Shown: positions 8,680 through 18,095 of the stretch, one piece after another | How the letters are laid out: the number at the start of each line of letters is the position of its first letter | Position numbering within the stretch: position 1 is the stretch's first letter | Assembly (NCBI GenBank): GCA_041690495.1 | Contig: JAWLHE010000002.1 | Location: 434,001-498,000, forward strand | Source: DATAAP01 sp041690495 | GTDB taxonomy: Bacteria > Pseudomonadota > Alphaproteobacteria > CACIAM-22H2 | DNA length: 64,000 nucleotides | Direction of reading: 5' to 3' | The notes under the pieces: model-generated | What the model saw: the letters and a program-made list of their open reading frames with translations, nothing else | Databases searched by the model: none | Told to the model about the DNA's origin: nothing | Position numbers and translations under genes: made by a program

Positions 8680-9974
8680 CCATGCTGCGCGACGCCGACC
8701 GCATCTTCACCAATCTCTACGGCCTGCAGGACCCTGGCCTTGCCGGCGCACGCGCGCGCGGCGACTGGGACGGCACCAGGGAGTTCATCCTCAAGGGCCG
8801 CGACTGGATCGTGCAGCAGATCAAGGATTCAGGCCTGCGCGGACGCGGCGGTGCCGGCTTCCCGACCGGCATGAAATGGTCGTTCATGCCCAAGGAGATC
8901 GGGCCGCGACCGCACTATCTCGTCGTCAACGCCGACGAGAGCGAGCCGGGCACCTGCAAGGACCGCGACATCATGCGCTACGACCCGCACAAGCTGGTCG
9001 AGGGCTGCCTGATCGCCGGCTTCGCGATGGGGGCGCATACCGGCTACATCTATATCCGCGGCGAGTTCTACAACGAGGCGAGCGCCATCCAGCGTGCGAT
9101 CGACGAGGCCTACGAGGCCGGCCTGATCGGCAAGAACGCATGCGGCTCGGGATGGGATTTCGACCTCTATCTGCATCGCGGCGCCGGCGCCTATATCTGC
9201 GGCGAGGAGACGGCGCTGCTCGAGAGCCTCGAGGGCAAGAAGGGCCAGCCGCGCCTCAAGCCGCCCTTCCCGGCGGCGGTCGGCCTCTATGGCTGCCCGA
9301 CCACGGTCAACAATGTCGAGACGATCGCTGTCGGCCCGACCATCCTGCGCCGCGGTGCTGCGTGGTTCGCCGGCATCGGCCGGCCGAAGAACAGCGGCAC
9401 CAAGATCTTCTGTATCTCCGGCCACGTGAACAAGCCGTGCAACGTCGAGGAGGCCATGGGAATTCCCATGCGCGAGCTCATCGACAAGCATGCCGGCGGC
9501 GTGCGCGGCGGCTGGGACAACCTGCTGGCCGTGATTCCCGGCGGCTCATCGGTGCCGCTCATTCCGAAATCGATCTGCGACACGGTGCTGATGGATTTCG
9601 ACAGCCTGCGCGAGGTGAAGTCGGGGCTCGGCACTGCGGCGGTCATCGTCATGGACAAGTCGACCGACATCGTCAAGGCGATCACCCGGCTGTCCAAGTT
9701 CTACATGCACGAGAGCTGCGGTCAGTGCACGCCGTGCCGCGAGGGCACGGGGTGGATGTGGCGCGTCATGACGCGCATGACCCGCGGCCAGGCCACCGTC
9801 GAGGAGATCGACACGCTCGAGGACGTCACCCGCCAGGTCGAGGGCCACACGATCTGCGCGCTGGGCGACGCCGCCGCATGGCCGATCCAGGGCCTGATCC
9901 GCCATTTCCGCCCCGAGATGGAGCGCCGCATCGCCGCCTATAAGGCGGCTGCAATGCGCCAGGCGGCGGAGTAG
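8676..9974 (+). CDS. nuoF: NADH-quinone oxidoreductase subunit F
   Basis: This is the NADH- and FMN-binding 51-kDa-type subunit, the entry point for electrons. The glycine-rich nucleotide loop GRGGAGFPTGMKW lies near residue 65. The N3 [4Fe-4S] ligands are in ESCGQCTPCREGTG (about residues 348-354) with the last Cys in GHTICALGD. It is 432 residues. Two in-frame ATGs occur at 8676 and 8682; the first overlaps the nuoE stop. Confidence 0.97.
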   Translation: MTMLRDADRIFTNLYGLQDPGLAGARARGDWDGTREFILKGRDWIVQQIKDSGLRGRGGAGFPTGMKWSFMPKEIGPRPHYLVVNADESEPGTCKDRDIMRYDPHKLVEGCLIAGFAMGAHTGYIYIRGEFYNEASAIQRAIDEAYEAGLIGKNACGSGWDFDLYLHRGAGAYICGEETALLESLEGKKGQPRLKPPFPAAVGLYGCPTTVNNVETIAVGPTILRRGAAWFAGIGRPKNSGTKIFCISGHVNKPCNVEEAMGIPMRELIDKHAGGVRGGWDNLLAVIPGGSSVPLIPKSICDTVLMDFDSLREVKSGLGTAAVIVMDKSTDIVKAITRLSKFYMHESCGQCTPCREGTGWMWRVMTRMTRGQATVEEIDTLEDVTRQVEGHTICALGDAAAWPIQGLIRHFRPEMERRIAAYKAAAMRQAAE

Positions 9975-9986
9975 GAGCGAAGCCGA

Positions 9987-12053
9987 ATGCCTAAACTGAC
10001 CGTCAACGGAATCGAAATCGAGGTGCCGGCGGGCGCCACGGTGCTGCAGGCCTGCGAGGCCGCCGGCATCGAGATCCCGCGCTTCTGCTATCACGAGCGC
10101 CTGTCGATCGCCGGCAACTGCCGCATGTGCCTCGTCGAGATCGAGAAGTCGCCCAAGCCCGTCGCGTCCTGCGCGATGCCCGCCGGCGACGGCATGGTGG
10201 TGAAGACCAACACGCCGATGGTCGAGAAGGCGCGCAACGGCGTCATGGAGTTCCTGCTGATCAACCATCCGCTCGACTGCCCGATCTGCGATCAGGGCGG
10301 CGAGTGCGACCTGCAGGACCAGGCGATGGCCTATGGTTTCGATCGCGGGCGCTTCCACGAGAACAAGCGCGCCGTCGCCGACAAGGAGCTCGGGCCGCTG
10401 GTCAAGACCTCTATGAACCGCTGCATCCATTGCACGCGCTGCATCCGGTTCATCACCGAGGTCGCGGGCGTCGAGGAGCTGGGCGCCACGGGCCGCGGCG
10501 AGAACATGGAGGTCGGCACTTATGTCGAGAAGGCGCTGTCCTCCGAGCTGTCCGGAAACATCATCGACCTGTGCCCCGTGGGTGCGCTGACGTCGAAGCC
10601 ATATTCGTTCGTCGCGCGGCCATGGGAGCTGCGCAAGACCGAGACGATCGACGTCATGGATGCGGTCGGCAGCAACATCCGTGTCGACAGCCGCGGCTCG
10701 GAAGTGCTGCGCGTGCTGCCGCGCGTCAACGAGCAGATCAACGAGGAATGGATATCCGACAAGACGCGGTTCGCCTGCGACGGCCTCAAGCGCCAGCGCC
10801 TTGACCGGCCCTATGTGCGAGGAGAGGACGGCAAGCTTCGCGCCGCGAGCTGGCCGGACGCGCTGTCCGCCGTGGCGCGGCGCCTGGAGGGCGTGCCGGG
10901 CAACCGCATCGCTGCGATCGCCGGCGACCTGGCCGACTGCGAGGCGATGGTGGCGCTCAAGGATCTGATGGCGTCGCTGGGCTCGCCGCATGTCGACTGC
11001 CGCCAGGACGGCGCCAGGCTCGATGCGTCGAGCCGCGCCGGCTATATCTTCAACACGACCATCGCCGGCATCGAGCAGGCCGATGCCTGCCTCCTCATCG
11101 GGACCAATCCGCGCTGGGAGGCGCCGCTGGTCAACGCGCGGCTGCGCAAGCGCTGGCTGGCCGGCGGTTTCCGCGTCGGCGTGATCGGCCCGCAGCACGA
11201 TCTCACATACAGGACCGAGTATCTCGGCGCCGGGCCGCAGACCCTGAACGAACTCGTCTCGGGCACGCTGGCCTTTGCCGACGTGCTCAGGCAGGCGAAG
11301 AACCCGATGATCATCGTCGGGCAGGGCGCGCTCGGCCGCGACGACGGCGCTGCGGTGCTGGCCCTCGCGCGCAAGGCCGCCGAGGAGCTGGGTGTCGTCA
11401 AGGATGGTTGGAACGGCTTCAACGTGCTGCATACCGCGGCGGCGAGGGTCGGCGGGCTCGATCTCGGCTTCGTCCCGGGGCCGGGCGGCCGCGACGTCGC
11501 CGGAATCCTCGATGGTGCTTCGAGCGGCGAGATCGAGGTCGTCTATCTCCTCGGCGCCGACGAGATCGACGGCAGCTGGTTCGGCAAGGCCTTCGTCATC
11601 TATCAGGGCCATCACGGCGATGCCGGCGCCCACCGCGCCGACGTCATTCTGCCGGGTGCCGCCTACACCGAGAAGAACGCGACCTATGTGAACACCGAAG
11701 GCCGGCCGCAGCAGGCGCGGCTTGCCGTGTTTCCGCCGGGTGTCGCGCGCGAGGACTGGAAGATCATACGTGCGCTGTCCGAGGCGCTTGGCAAGCGGCT
11801 GCCCTACGACACGCTGAAGCAGGTGCGGGCGCGGCTGGTGGAGGTGAATCCGGTCTTCGGCACCCCCGAACTCGTGACGCCGCCGCCCTGGGGCGCGTTC
11901 GGGACGGCCGGTCCGGTCCAGCCGACCCCGTTCAGCTCGCCGATTGCGAATTTCTACATGACCGATCCGATCAGCCGCGCCTCGGAGACGATGGCGAAAT
12001 GCACGGTGACCTATATCGCGCCCGCTCAGGGAAGGACCGGCACCCATGGGTGA
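9987..12053 (+). CDS. nuoG: NADH-quinone oxidoreductase subunit G
   Basis: A 688-residue subunit of the peripheral arm. The N-terminal ferredoxin-type [2Fe-2S] domain uses C34, C45, C48 and C62. It is followed by the His/Cys cluster segment HPLDCPICDQGGECDLQD and a [4Fe-4S] pair (NRCIHCTRCIRF, DLCPVGALTSKPY). The remaining ~450 residues form a molybdopterin-oxidoreductase-like domain, which is non-catalytic in complex I. It overlaps nuoH by 8 nt. Confidence 0.97.
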   Translation: MPKLTVNGIEIEVPAGATVLQACEAAGIEIPRFCYHERLSIAGNCRMCLVEIEKSPKPVASCAMPAGDGMVVKTNTPMVEKARNGVMEFLLINHPLDCPICDQGGECDLQDQAMAYGFDRGRFHENKRAVADKELGPLVKTSMNRCIHCTRCIRFITEVAGVEELGATGRGENMEVGTYVEKALSSELSGNIIDLCPVGALTSKPYSFVARPWELRKTETIDVMDAVGSNIRVDSRGSEVLRVLPRVNEQINEEWISDKTRFACDGLKRQRLDRPYVRGEDGKLRAASWPDALSAVARRLEGVPGNRIAAIAGDLADCEAMVALKDLMASLGSPHVDCRQDGARLDASSRAGYIFNTTIAGIEQADACLLIGTNPRWEAPLVNARLRKRWLAGGFRVGVIGPQHDLTYRTEYLGAGPQTLNELVSGTLAFADVLRQAKNPMIIVGQGALGRDDGAAVLALARKAAEELGVVKDGWNGFNVLHTAAARVGGLDLGFVPGPGGRDVAGILDGASSGEIEVVYLLGADEIDGSWFGKAFVIYQGHHGDAGAHRADVILPGAAYTEKNATYVNTEGRPQQARLAVFPPGVAREDWKIIRALSEALGKRLPYDTLKQVRARLVEVNPVFGTPELVTPPPWGAFGTAGPVQPTPFSSPIANFYMTDPISRASETMAKCTVTYIAPAQGRTGTHG

Positions 12054-13077
12054 TCTGTTCTTCGACTACGGTCTTCCCACCGGCATCATCGTCGGCAAGA
12101 TTCTGCTGATCCTGGTGCCGTTGCTGGTCGCGGTCGCGTTACTTACGCTCGCCGAGCGCAAGGTCATCGCCGCGATGCAGCTGCGCAAGGGGCCGAACGT
12201 CGTCGGACCGTTCGGGCTGCTCCAGCCTTTCGCCGACGGTCTCAAGCTGCTCGTCAAGGAGACGGTGATCCCGAGCGGCGCCAACCGCATCGTATTCCTC
12301 GCGGCGCCGATCCTGACATTTCTCCTCAGCCTGGTCGCATGGGCGGTGATCCCGTTCGGCGAAGGCATCGTGCTCGCCGACATCAATGTCGGCATCCTCT
12401 ATCTGTTTGCGATTTCGTCGCTCGGGGTCTACGGCGTGATCATGGCCGGCTGGGCATCCAACTCGAAATACGCATTCCTTGGCGCGCTGCGCTCGGCGGC
12501 CCAGATGGTGTCCTACGAGGTTTCGATCGGCTTTGTCATCATCACCGTGCTGCTCGGCGTCGGCTCGCTCAACCTGACCGATATCGTGCTGGCACAACAG
12601 GGCAGCGGCCTGTGGAACCCCTGGTTCATCTGCACGCCGCTTCTGCCGATGGGCGTGATCTTCTTCGTCTCGGCGCTTGCCGAAACCAACCGCTCGCCTT
12701 TCGATCTCCCGGAAGGCGAGTCGGAGCTGGTGGCCGGCTATTTCGTCGAGTATTCGTCGATGAGCTTTGCGCTCTTCTTCCTCGGCGAGTACGCGGCGAT
12801 GATCCTGATGAGCGCGATGACCTCGATCCTGTTCCTCGGGGGATGGCTGCCGCCCTTCAATTTCGCGCCGTTTACCTGGCTTCCCGGGCCGATCTGGTTC
12901 GCGCTCAAGATCTCGTTGTGTCTGTTCGTGTTCCTGTGGGTCCGCGCGACGCTGCCCCGCTATCGCTACGATCAGCTCATGCGCCTCGGCTGGAAGGTAT
13001 TCCTGCCGTTCTCGCTGCTATGGGTCGTGGTGATCGCCGGCGGTCTGGTAGCGTTCGGCTGGGTCCCGCGGGGATGA
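12046..13077 (+). CDS. nuoH: NADH-quinone oxidoreductase subunit H
   Basis: A 343-residue polytopic membrane subunit (about eight helices) that links the quinone site to the proton-pumping arm. Hallmark loops are present: AERKVIAAMQLRKGPNVVGPFGLLQPFADGLK after the first helix, and AETNRSPFDLPEGESELVAG with the conserved acidic residues. Confidence 0.97.
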   Translation: MGDLFFDYGLPTGIIVGKILLILVPLLVAVALLTLAERKVIAAMQLRKGPNVVGPFGLLQPFADGLKLLVKETVIPSGANRIVFLAAPILTFLLSLVAWAVIPFGEGIVLADINVGILYLFAISSLGVYGVIMAGWASNSKYAFLGALRSAAQMVSYEVSIGFVIITVLLGVGSLNLTDIVLAQQGSGLWNPWFICTPLLPMGVIFFVSALAETNRSPFDLPEGESELVAGYFVEYSSMSFALFFLGEYAAMILMSAMTSILFLGGWLPPFNFAPFTWLPGPIWFALKISLCLFVFLWVRATLPRYRYDQLMRLGWKVFLPFSLLWVVVIAGGLVAFGWVPRG

Positions 13078-13086
13078 GAGGTAATC

Positions 13087-13575
13087 ATGGCAGTTGTTGA
13101 CCGCGGTGCGCGAAGCCTCCTGCTGTCGGAGATCGTCTCCGGCCTGGCTTTGACGCTTCGCTATTTCTTCAAGCCGAAAGTCACGCTCAACTATCCGTTC
13201 GAGAAGGGGCCGCTCAGCCCGCGCTTCCGCGGCGAGCATGTGCTGCGCCGCTACCCGAACGGCGAGGAACGCTGCATCGCCTGCAAGCTGTGCGAGGCGG
13301 TGTGCCCGGCGCTGGCGATCACGATCGAGGCCGAGCCGCGCGCCGACGGAAGCCGGCGTACGACCCGCTACGACATCGATATGACGAAATGCATCTACTG
13401 CGGGCTGTGCCAGGAGGCCTGCCCGGTCGATGCGGTCGTCGAGGGCCCGAATTTCGAGTTCTCGACCGAGACGCGCGAGGAGTTGATGTACAACAAGGAC
13501 AGGCTGCTCGCGAACGGCGATCGCTGGGAGGCGGAGATCTCCGCAAATCTTGCCGCCGATGCGCCTTATCGCTGA
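13087..13575 (+). CDS. nuoI: NADH-quinone oxidoreductase subunit I
   Basis: An 8Fe ferredoxin-like subunit carrying clusters N6a and N6b. The two CxxCxxCxxxCP motifs are at residues 63-73 (CIACKLCEAVCP) and 102-112 (CIYCGLCQEACP). It is 162 residues, with an amphipathic N-terminal region that lies along the membrane in known structures. Confidence 0.97.
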   Translation: MAVVDRGARSLLLSEIVSGLALTLRYFFKPKVTLNYPFEKGPLSPRFRGEHVLRRYPNGEERCIACKLCEAVCPALAITIEAEPRADGSRRTTRYDIDMTKCIYCGLCQEACPVDAVVEGPNFEFSTETREELMYNKDRLLANGDRWEAEISANLAADAPYR

Positions 13576-13594
13576 GTGAAAGGAGTCCGGGGGA

Positions 13595-13623
13595 CCGTGC
13601 GCAGCGGAAATGCGGCCGCACGG
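13595..13623 (+). promoter_or_regulatory. Hairpin between nuoI and nuoJ
   Basis: CCGTGCG (13595-13601) pairs with CGCACGG (13617-13623) in the only sizeable gap (65 bp) of the nuo operon. There is no T-run, so it is not a classical terminator. It could affect mRNA processing or stability; this is inference. Confidence 0.4.
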
Positions 13624-13640
13624 GGACGGAATACAAGACA

Positions 13641-14252
13641 ATGATTCAGGCGATCGTCTTTTATCTGTTTGCAGGCGTATTGGTGGCCTCCGCCGTGATG
13701 GTCATCTCGGCGCGCAATCCGGTCCATTCTGTGCTGTTCCTCATCCTGGCGTTCTTCAATGCCGCCGGGCTGTTCGTGCTGATGGGGGCGGAGTTCCTGG
13801 CGATGATCCTGGTCGTCGTCTATGTCGGGGCCGTCGCCGTCCTGTTCCTGTTCGTCGTCATGATGCTCGACATCGACTTCGCGCAGCTCCGGCAGGGCTT
13901 CCTGAAATACGCGCCGATCGGCGCCGTGGTCGGGCTGGTCCTGTTTGCAGAGCTCGTCCTCGTCGGCGGGGCGTGGGTAATCTCGCCCGAGGCGCCCCAG
14001 ACGCTGGCCATGCCGATTCCGGACTTGGGACGGGTCACCAACACGCATGCGCTCGGCCGCGTGCTCTACACGGACTACATCTACGCCTTCCAGGCGGCCG
14101 GCCTCGTTCTCCTGGTCGCGATGATCGGGGCGATCGTCCTGACCCTGCGCGAGCGGGCCGGCGTGCGCCGCCAGAAGATATCGCTGCAGCTCGCGCGGAC
14201 CCGGGCCGAGACGATCGAGGTGGTCAAGGTGCCGCCTCGCCAGGGAGTTTGA
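13641..14252 (+). CDS. nuoJ: NADH-quinone oxidoreductase subunit J
   Basis: A 203-residue membrane subunit with five predicted helices. The conserved helix-3 region with GAEFLAMILVVVYVGAVAVL contains the pi-bulge segment and glycine known from the family. The soluble tail after residue ~165 is basic. The ATG at 13641 lacks an obvious Shine-Dalgarno sequence, unlike most genes in the operon. Confidence 0.95.
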   Translation: MIQAIVFYLFAGVLVASAVMVISARNPVHSVLFLILAFFNAAGLFVLMGAEFLAMILVVVYVGAVAVLFLFVVMMLDIDFAQLRQGFLKYAPIGAVVGLVLFAELVLVGGAWVISPEAPQTLAMPIPDLGRVTNTHALGRVLYTDYIYAFQAAGLVLLVAMIGAIVLTLRERAGVRRQKISLQLARTRAETIEVVKVPPRQGV

Positions 14253-14254
14253 CG

Positions 14255-14563
14255 ATGATGATCGGCCTGGGCCACTACCTCACCGTTGCCGCGATCCTGT
14301 TCACGCTCGGCATCTTCGGCATTTTCCTGAACCGCAAGAACGTGATCGTCATCCTGATGTCGGTCGAACTGATACTGCTCGCGGTCAACATCAATCTGGT
14401 GGCGTTCTCCACGCATCTCGGGGACCTCGTCGGTCAGGTCTTCGCGTTGATGGTGCTGACCGTCGCCGCCGCCGAGGCGGCGATCGGGCTTGCGATCCTG
14501 GTCGTCTATTTCCGCAACCGCGGCTCGATCGCGGTTGAGGACATCAATCTGATGAAGGGCTGA
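14255..14563 (+). CDS. nuoK: NADH-quinone oxidoreductase subunit K
   Basis: A 102-residue antiporter-like small subunit with three helices. The conserved membrane glutamates in helix 2 (MSVELILLAVN) and helix 3 (AAAEAAIGLAI), which take part in the proton path, are both present. It starts 2 bp after nuoJ with tandem ATG codons at 14255 and 14258. Confidence 0.96.
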   Translation: MMIGLGHYLTVAAILFTLGIFGIFLNRKNVIVILMSVELILLAVNINLVAFSTHLGDLVGQVFALMVLTVAAAEAAIGLAILVVYFRNRGSIAVEDINLMKG

Positions 14564-14571
14564 GCCGCGCC

Positions 14572-16539
14572 ATGTATTCCGCCGTCGTCCTGCTGCCGCT
14601 GATCGGCGCGATCATCGCCGGGTCCGTCCTGGTCTTCGCCAGCGACAAGGCCGTCCGCGACCGCACGGCGCAGATGATCACCTGCGGCTGCATGGGCCTG
14701 TCCGCCATCCTCGCCGCGATCATCCTCTACCAGGTCGCGATCCAGGGGCAGGAGCGCACGGTGGAGCTGTTCACCTGGATCGAGTCAGGTGCGCTCGAGG
14801 CTTCATGGGCCTTCAAGTACGATACGCTGTCCGCGGTGATGGTGTTCGTCGTCACCGTCGTCTCGACCATGGTGCATGTCTATTCGGTCGGCTACATGGC
14901 CGAGGACCGGTCGATTCCGCGCTTCATGGCGTATCTCAGCCTGTTCACCTTCTGCATGCTGGCGCTGGTGACGGCCGACAACTTCATCCAGATGTTCTTC
15001 GGCTGGGAAGGGGTGGGCGTCTGCTCCTACTTCCTGATCGGCTTCTGGTACGACCGCGATTCCGCCAATGCCGCCGCGATCAAGGCCTTCGTCGTCAACC
15101 GCGTCGGCGATTTCGGCTTCGCCCTCGGAATATTCGGCGTGTTCATGATCTTCGGATCGGTTCATTTCGAATCCGTGTTCGCCGAGGTGCCGGACAAGGT
15201 CGAGACGACTTTCGAGTTCCTCGGTGCCGAGGTCGACACGCTGACGACGCTGTGCCTGCTGCTGTTCATCGGCGCGATGGGCAAGTCGGCCCAGCTCGGC
15301 CTGCACACGTGGCTGCCCGATGCCATGGAGGGCCCCACGCCGGTCTCGGCGCTGATCCATGCGGCGACCATGGTCACTGCCGGCGTATTCATGGTGGTGC
15401 GGCTGTCGCCGATGTTCGAATACGCGCCGGACGCGCTGGCGGTCGTCTGCATCGTCGGGGCCACGACCGCGATCTTCGCCGCCTCGGTCGGCCTCGTGCA
15501 GAACGACATCAAGCGGGTCATCGCCTATTCGACCTGCTCTCAGCTCGGCTACATGTTCTTCGCCGCCGGCGTCTCGGCCTATGCCGCGGCGATCTTCCAT
15601 CTGATGACGCATGCCTTCTTCAAGGCGCTGCTGTTCCTCGGCTCGGGCTCGGTGATCCACGCGCTCGGCGGCGAGCAGGACATGCGCCGGATGGGCGGCC
15701 TGCGCAGCCACATCCCGATCACCCACGCACTGATGTGGATCGGCAGCCTGGCGCTGGCCGGCATACCGTTCTTCGCCGGCTACTACTCGAAGGACATCAT
15801 CCTCGAGGCGGCGTTCGGGGCGCACAGCGCGGTCGGACAGTACGCCTTCTGGCTCGGCATCACGGCTGCGCTGATGACGGCGTTCTATTCATGGCGGCTG
15901 CTGTTCATGACCTTCTTCGGTACGCCGCGCGCCGATCATCATGTGATGGAGCATGTCCACGAATCGCCCAATGTCATGCTGGTGCCGCTCTACGTGCTGG
16001 CCGCAGGCGCGGTCTTTGCCGGGTGGATCGCCTACGAGGCTTTCGTCGGCGCCGGCATGGAGGAATTCTGGCGCGAGTCCATCCTGGTGCTGCCGGACAA
16101 CAACACGATCGAGGCGGCGCATCACGTGCCGGTCTGGGTCAAGATCCTCCCGGTCATCGTAGGCATCATCGGCATCGGTATCGCCTGGGGGCTCTATATC
16201 CGCGATCCGGCCATCCCAGGCAGGCTCGCCGCGCGCTGGCGCGGGCTGTACCAGTTCCTGCTGAACAAATGGTATTTCGACGAGCTCTATGACTTCCTGT
16301 TCGTGCGGCCGGCCTTCGTCATCGGCCGGCTACTGTGGAAGCGCGGCGACGGCACCGTTATTGACGGGCTCGGTCCCGACGGCATCGCTGCCACCACGGT
16401 GGTGCTGGCGCGCCGCGCCAGCGCGCTGCAGACAGGCTACGTCTATCACTACGCTTTCGCGATGCTCATCGGAATCGTGATCATCACCACGGCGTATCTC
16501 CTCTATCCGCGACTCGCGGCACTCTTCGGGGCAGGCTGA
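14572..16539 (+). CDS. nuoL: NADH-quinone oxidoreductase subunit L
   Basis: The distal proton-pumping antiporter-like subunit, 655 residues. The core motif HTWLPDAMEGPTPVSALIHA and the acidic residue in FGWEGVGVCSYFLIG are intact. The C-terminal region (about 530-600) provides the long lateral helix before a final membrane helix. It is followed by nuoM after 2 bp. Confidence 0.97.
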   Translation: MYSAVVLLPLIGAIIAGSVLVFASDKAVRDRTAQMITCGCMGLSAILAAIILYQVAIQGQERTVELFTWIESGALEASWAFKYDTLSAVMVFVVTVVSTMVHVYSVGYMAEDRSIPRFMAYLSLFTFCMLALVTADNFIQMFFGWEGVGVCSYFLIGFWYDRDSANAAAIKAFVVNRVGDFGFALGIFGVFMIFGSVHFESVFAEVPDKVETTFEFLGAEVDTLTTLCLLLFIGAMGKSAQLGLHTWLPDAMEGPTPVSALIHAATMVTAGVFMVVRLSPMFEYAPDALAVVCIVGATTAIFAASVGLVQNDIKRVIAYSTCSQLGYMFFAAGVSAYAAAIFHLMTHAFFKALLFLGSGSVIHALGGEQDMRRMGGLRSHIPITHALMWIGSLALAGIPFFAGYYSKDIILEAAFGAHSAVGQYAFWLGITAALMTAFYSWRLLFMTFFGTPRADHHVMEHVHESPNVMLVPLYVLAAGAVFAGWIAYEAFVGAGMEEFWRESILVLPDNNTIEAAHHVPVWVKILPVIVGIIGIGIAWGLYIRDPAIPGRLAARWRGLYQFLLNKWYFDELYDFLFVRPAFVIGRLLWKRGDGTVIDGLGPDGIAATTVVLARRASALQTGYVYHYAFAMLIGIVIITTAYLLYPRLAALFGAG

Positions 16540-16541
16540 CC

Positions 16542-18086
16542 ATGACCGCGAGCTGGCCGATTCTTTCCCTTGTCACGTTCCTGCCGCTGGTCGGGGCCGG
16601 GTTCATCCTGCTGGTGCGCGGCGAGCCCGACGTGGTCGCGCGCAATGCTCGCGCCGTCGCGCTGTGGACCTCGCTGATCACCTTCGCGCTCTCGCTGCTG
16701 CTGTGGATCAACTTCGACACCTCGACGGCGGACTTCCAGTTCGTCGAGAAGCGCGAATGGATAGGAACCTTCGGCATCACCTATCACATGGGCGTGGACG
16801 GCATCTCGATGCTGTTCGTGCTGCTGTCGACCCTGCTGACGCCGCTCTGCATCCTCGCGAGCTGGGAGGCGATCGAGACGCGGGTCAAAGAATACATGGT
16901 CGCGTTCCTCGTGCTCGAGACGATGATGGTCGGCACGTTCGCGGCGCTCGACATGGTGCTGTTCTACGTCTTCTTCGAAGGCGTGCTGATCCCGATGTTC
17001 CTGATCATCGGCGTGTGGGGCGGAGGGCGAAGGGTCTACTCGGCGTTCAAGTTCTTCCTCTATACGCTGGCCGGGTCGGTGCTGATGCTGGTGGCCCTGC
17101 TGGCGATGTATTTCGATGCCGAGACCACCGATATTCCGACCCTGCTCGCCTACAGCTTCTCGCCGGAAATGCAGATGTGGCTGTGGCTGGCGTTCTTCGC
17201 CTCCTTCGCGGTCAAAATGCCGATGTGGCCGGTCCACACATGGCTTCCGGATGCCCATGTCGACGCGCCCACCGCTGGCTCGGTGATTCTCGCGGGCGTG
17301 CTGCTGAAGATGGGCGGCTACGGCTTCCTGCGCTTCTCTATCCCGATGTTCCCGGACGCCTCGGCCTATTTCACGCCGCTGGTCTACGTCCTCAGCATCA
17401 TTGCCATCGTCTACACCTCGCTGGTGGCGCTGGTGCAGGAAGACATGAAGAAGCTGATCGCGTACTCGTCGGTCGCGCATATGGGGTTCGTGACCCTGGG
17501 CATCTTCACCGGCGGGACGCAGGGCGTCGAGGGCGCCATGTTCCAGATGCTCAGCCATGGCGTGGTGTCCGGCGCGCTCTTCCTCTGCGTCGGCATCATC
17601 TATGACCGCATGCATACCCGCGAGATCGCGCGCTACGGCGGGCTGGTCTACCGGATGCCGGCCTATGCCGCGGTGTTCATGGTGTTCATGCTCGCCTCGG
17701 TCGGCCTCCCGGGGACCAGCGGCTTCATCGGCGAGTTCCTGGTGCTGATGGGCGCGTTCCAGTCGAATACCTGGGCCGGCGTCTTCGCCACCACCGGCAT
17801 CATCCTCGGCGCGACCTACATGCTCTATCTCTACCGCCGGGTCGTTTTCGGTCCGCTTGCGCGCGCGGAGCTCAAGAACATTCTCGACCTCAACCGCCGC
17901 GAGCTCGCGACCATGCTGCCGCTCGTCGCCGTGGTCCTGTGGATGGGAATCTATCCCAAGCCGTTCCTCGACGTGTTCGCCGCATCGGTGGACAACATCG
18001 TAACCCGCTACCAGGCAGCACAGTCCGCGCCGGCGCAACCGGATCGACCGGGCATGCCGACGCAGCGCTTGCTGGCCAACCGATAG
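16542..18086 (+). CDS. nuoM: NADH-quinone oxidoreductase subunit M
   Basis: The second antiporter-like proton channel, 514 residues with about 14 helices. The conserved Glu in helix 5 (LFYVFFEGVLIPMFLIIG) and the broken helix HTWLPDAHVDAPTAGSV are present. The C-terminal ~30 residues are Pro/Gln-rich. Confidence 0.97.
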   Translation: MTASWPILSLVTFLPLVGAGFILLVRGEPDVVARNARAVALWTSLITFALSLLLWINFDTSTADFQFVEKREWIGTFGITYHMGVDGISMLFVLLSTLLTPLCILASWEAIETRVKEYMVAFLVLETMMVGTFAALDMVLFYVFFEGVLIPMFLIIGVWGGGRRVYSAFKFFLYTLAGSVLMLVALLAMYFDAETTDIPTLLAYSFSPEMQMWLWLAFFASFAVKMPMWPVHTWLPDAHVDAPTAGSVILAGVLLKMGGYGFLRFSIPMFPDASAYFTPLVYVLSIIAIVYTSLVALVQEDMKKLIAYSSVAHMGFVTLGIFTGGTQGVEGAMFQMLSHGVVSGALFLCVGIIYDRMHTREIARYGGLVYRMPAYAAVFMVFMLASVGLPGTSGFIGEFLVLMGAFQSNTWAGVFATTGIILGATYMLYLYRRVVFGPLARAELKNILDLNRRELATMLPLVAVVLWMGIYPKPFLDVFAASVDNIVTRYQAAQSAPAQPDRPGMPTQRLLANR

Positions 18087-18095
18087 AGCCGCCCG

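Noticed and set aside
9546..12047. 833-codon open frame antisense to nuoF/nuoG
   Set aside because: It is a shadow of the GC-rich codon pattern; its sequence is Arg/Ala/Asp-rich without any domain, while the forward strand encodes clear NuoF and NuoG.
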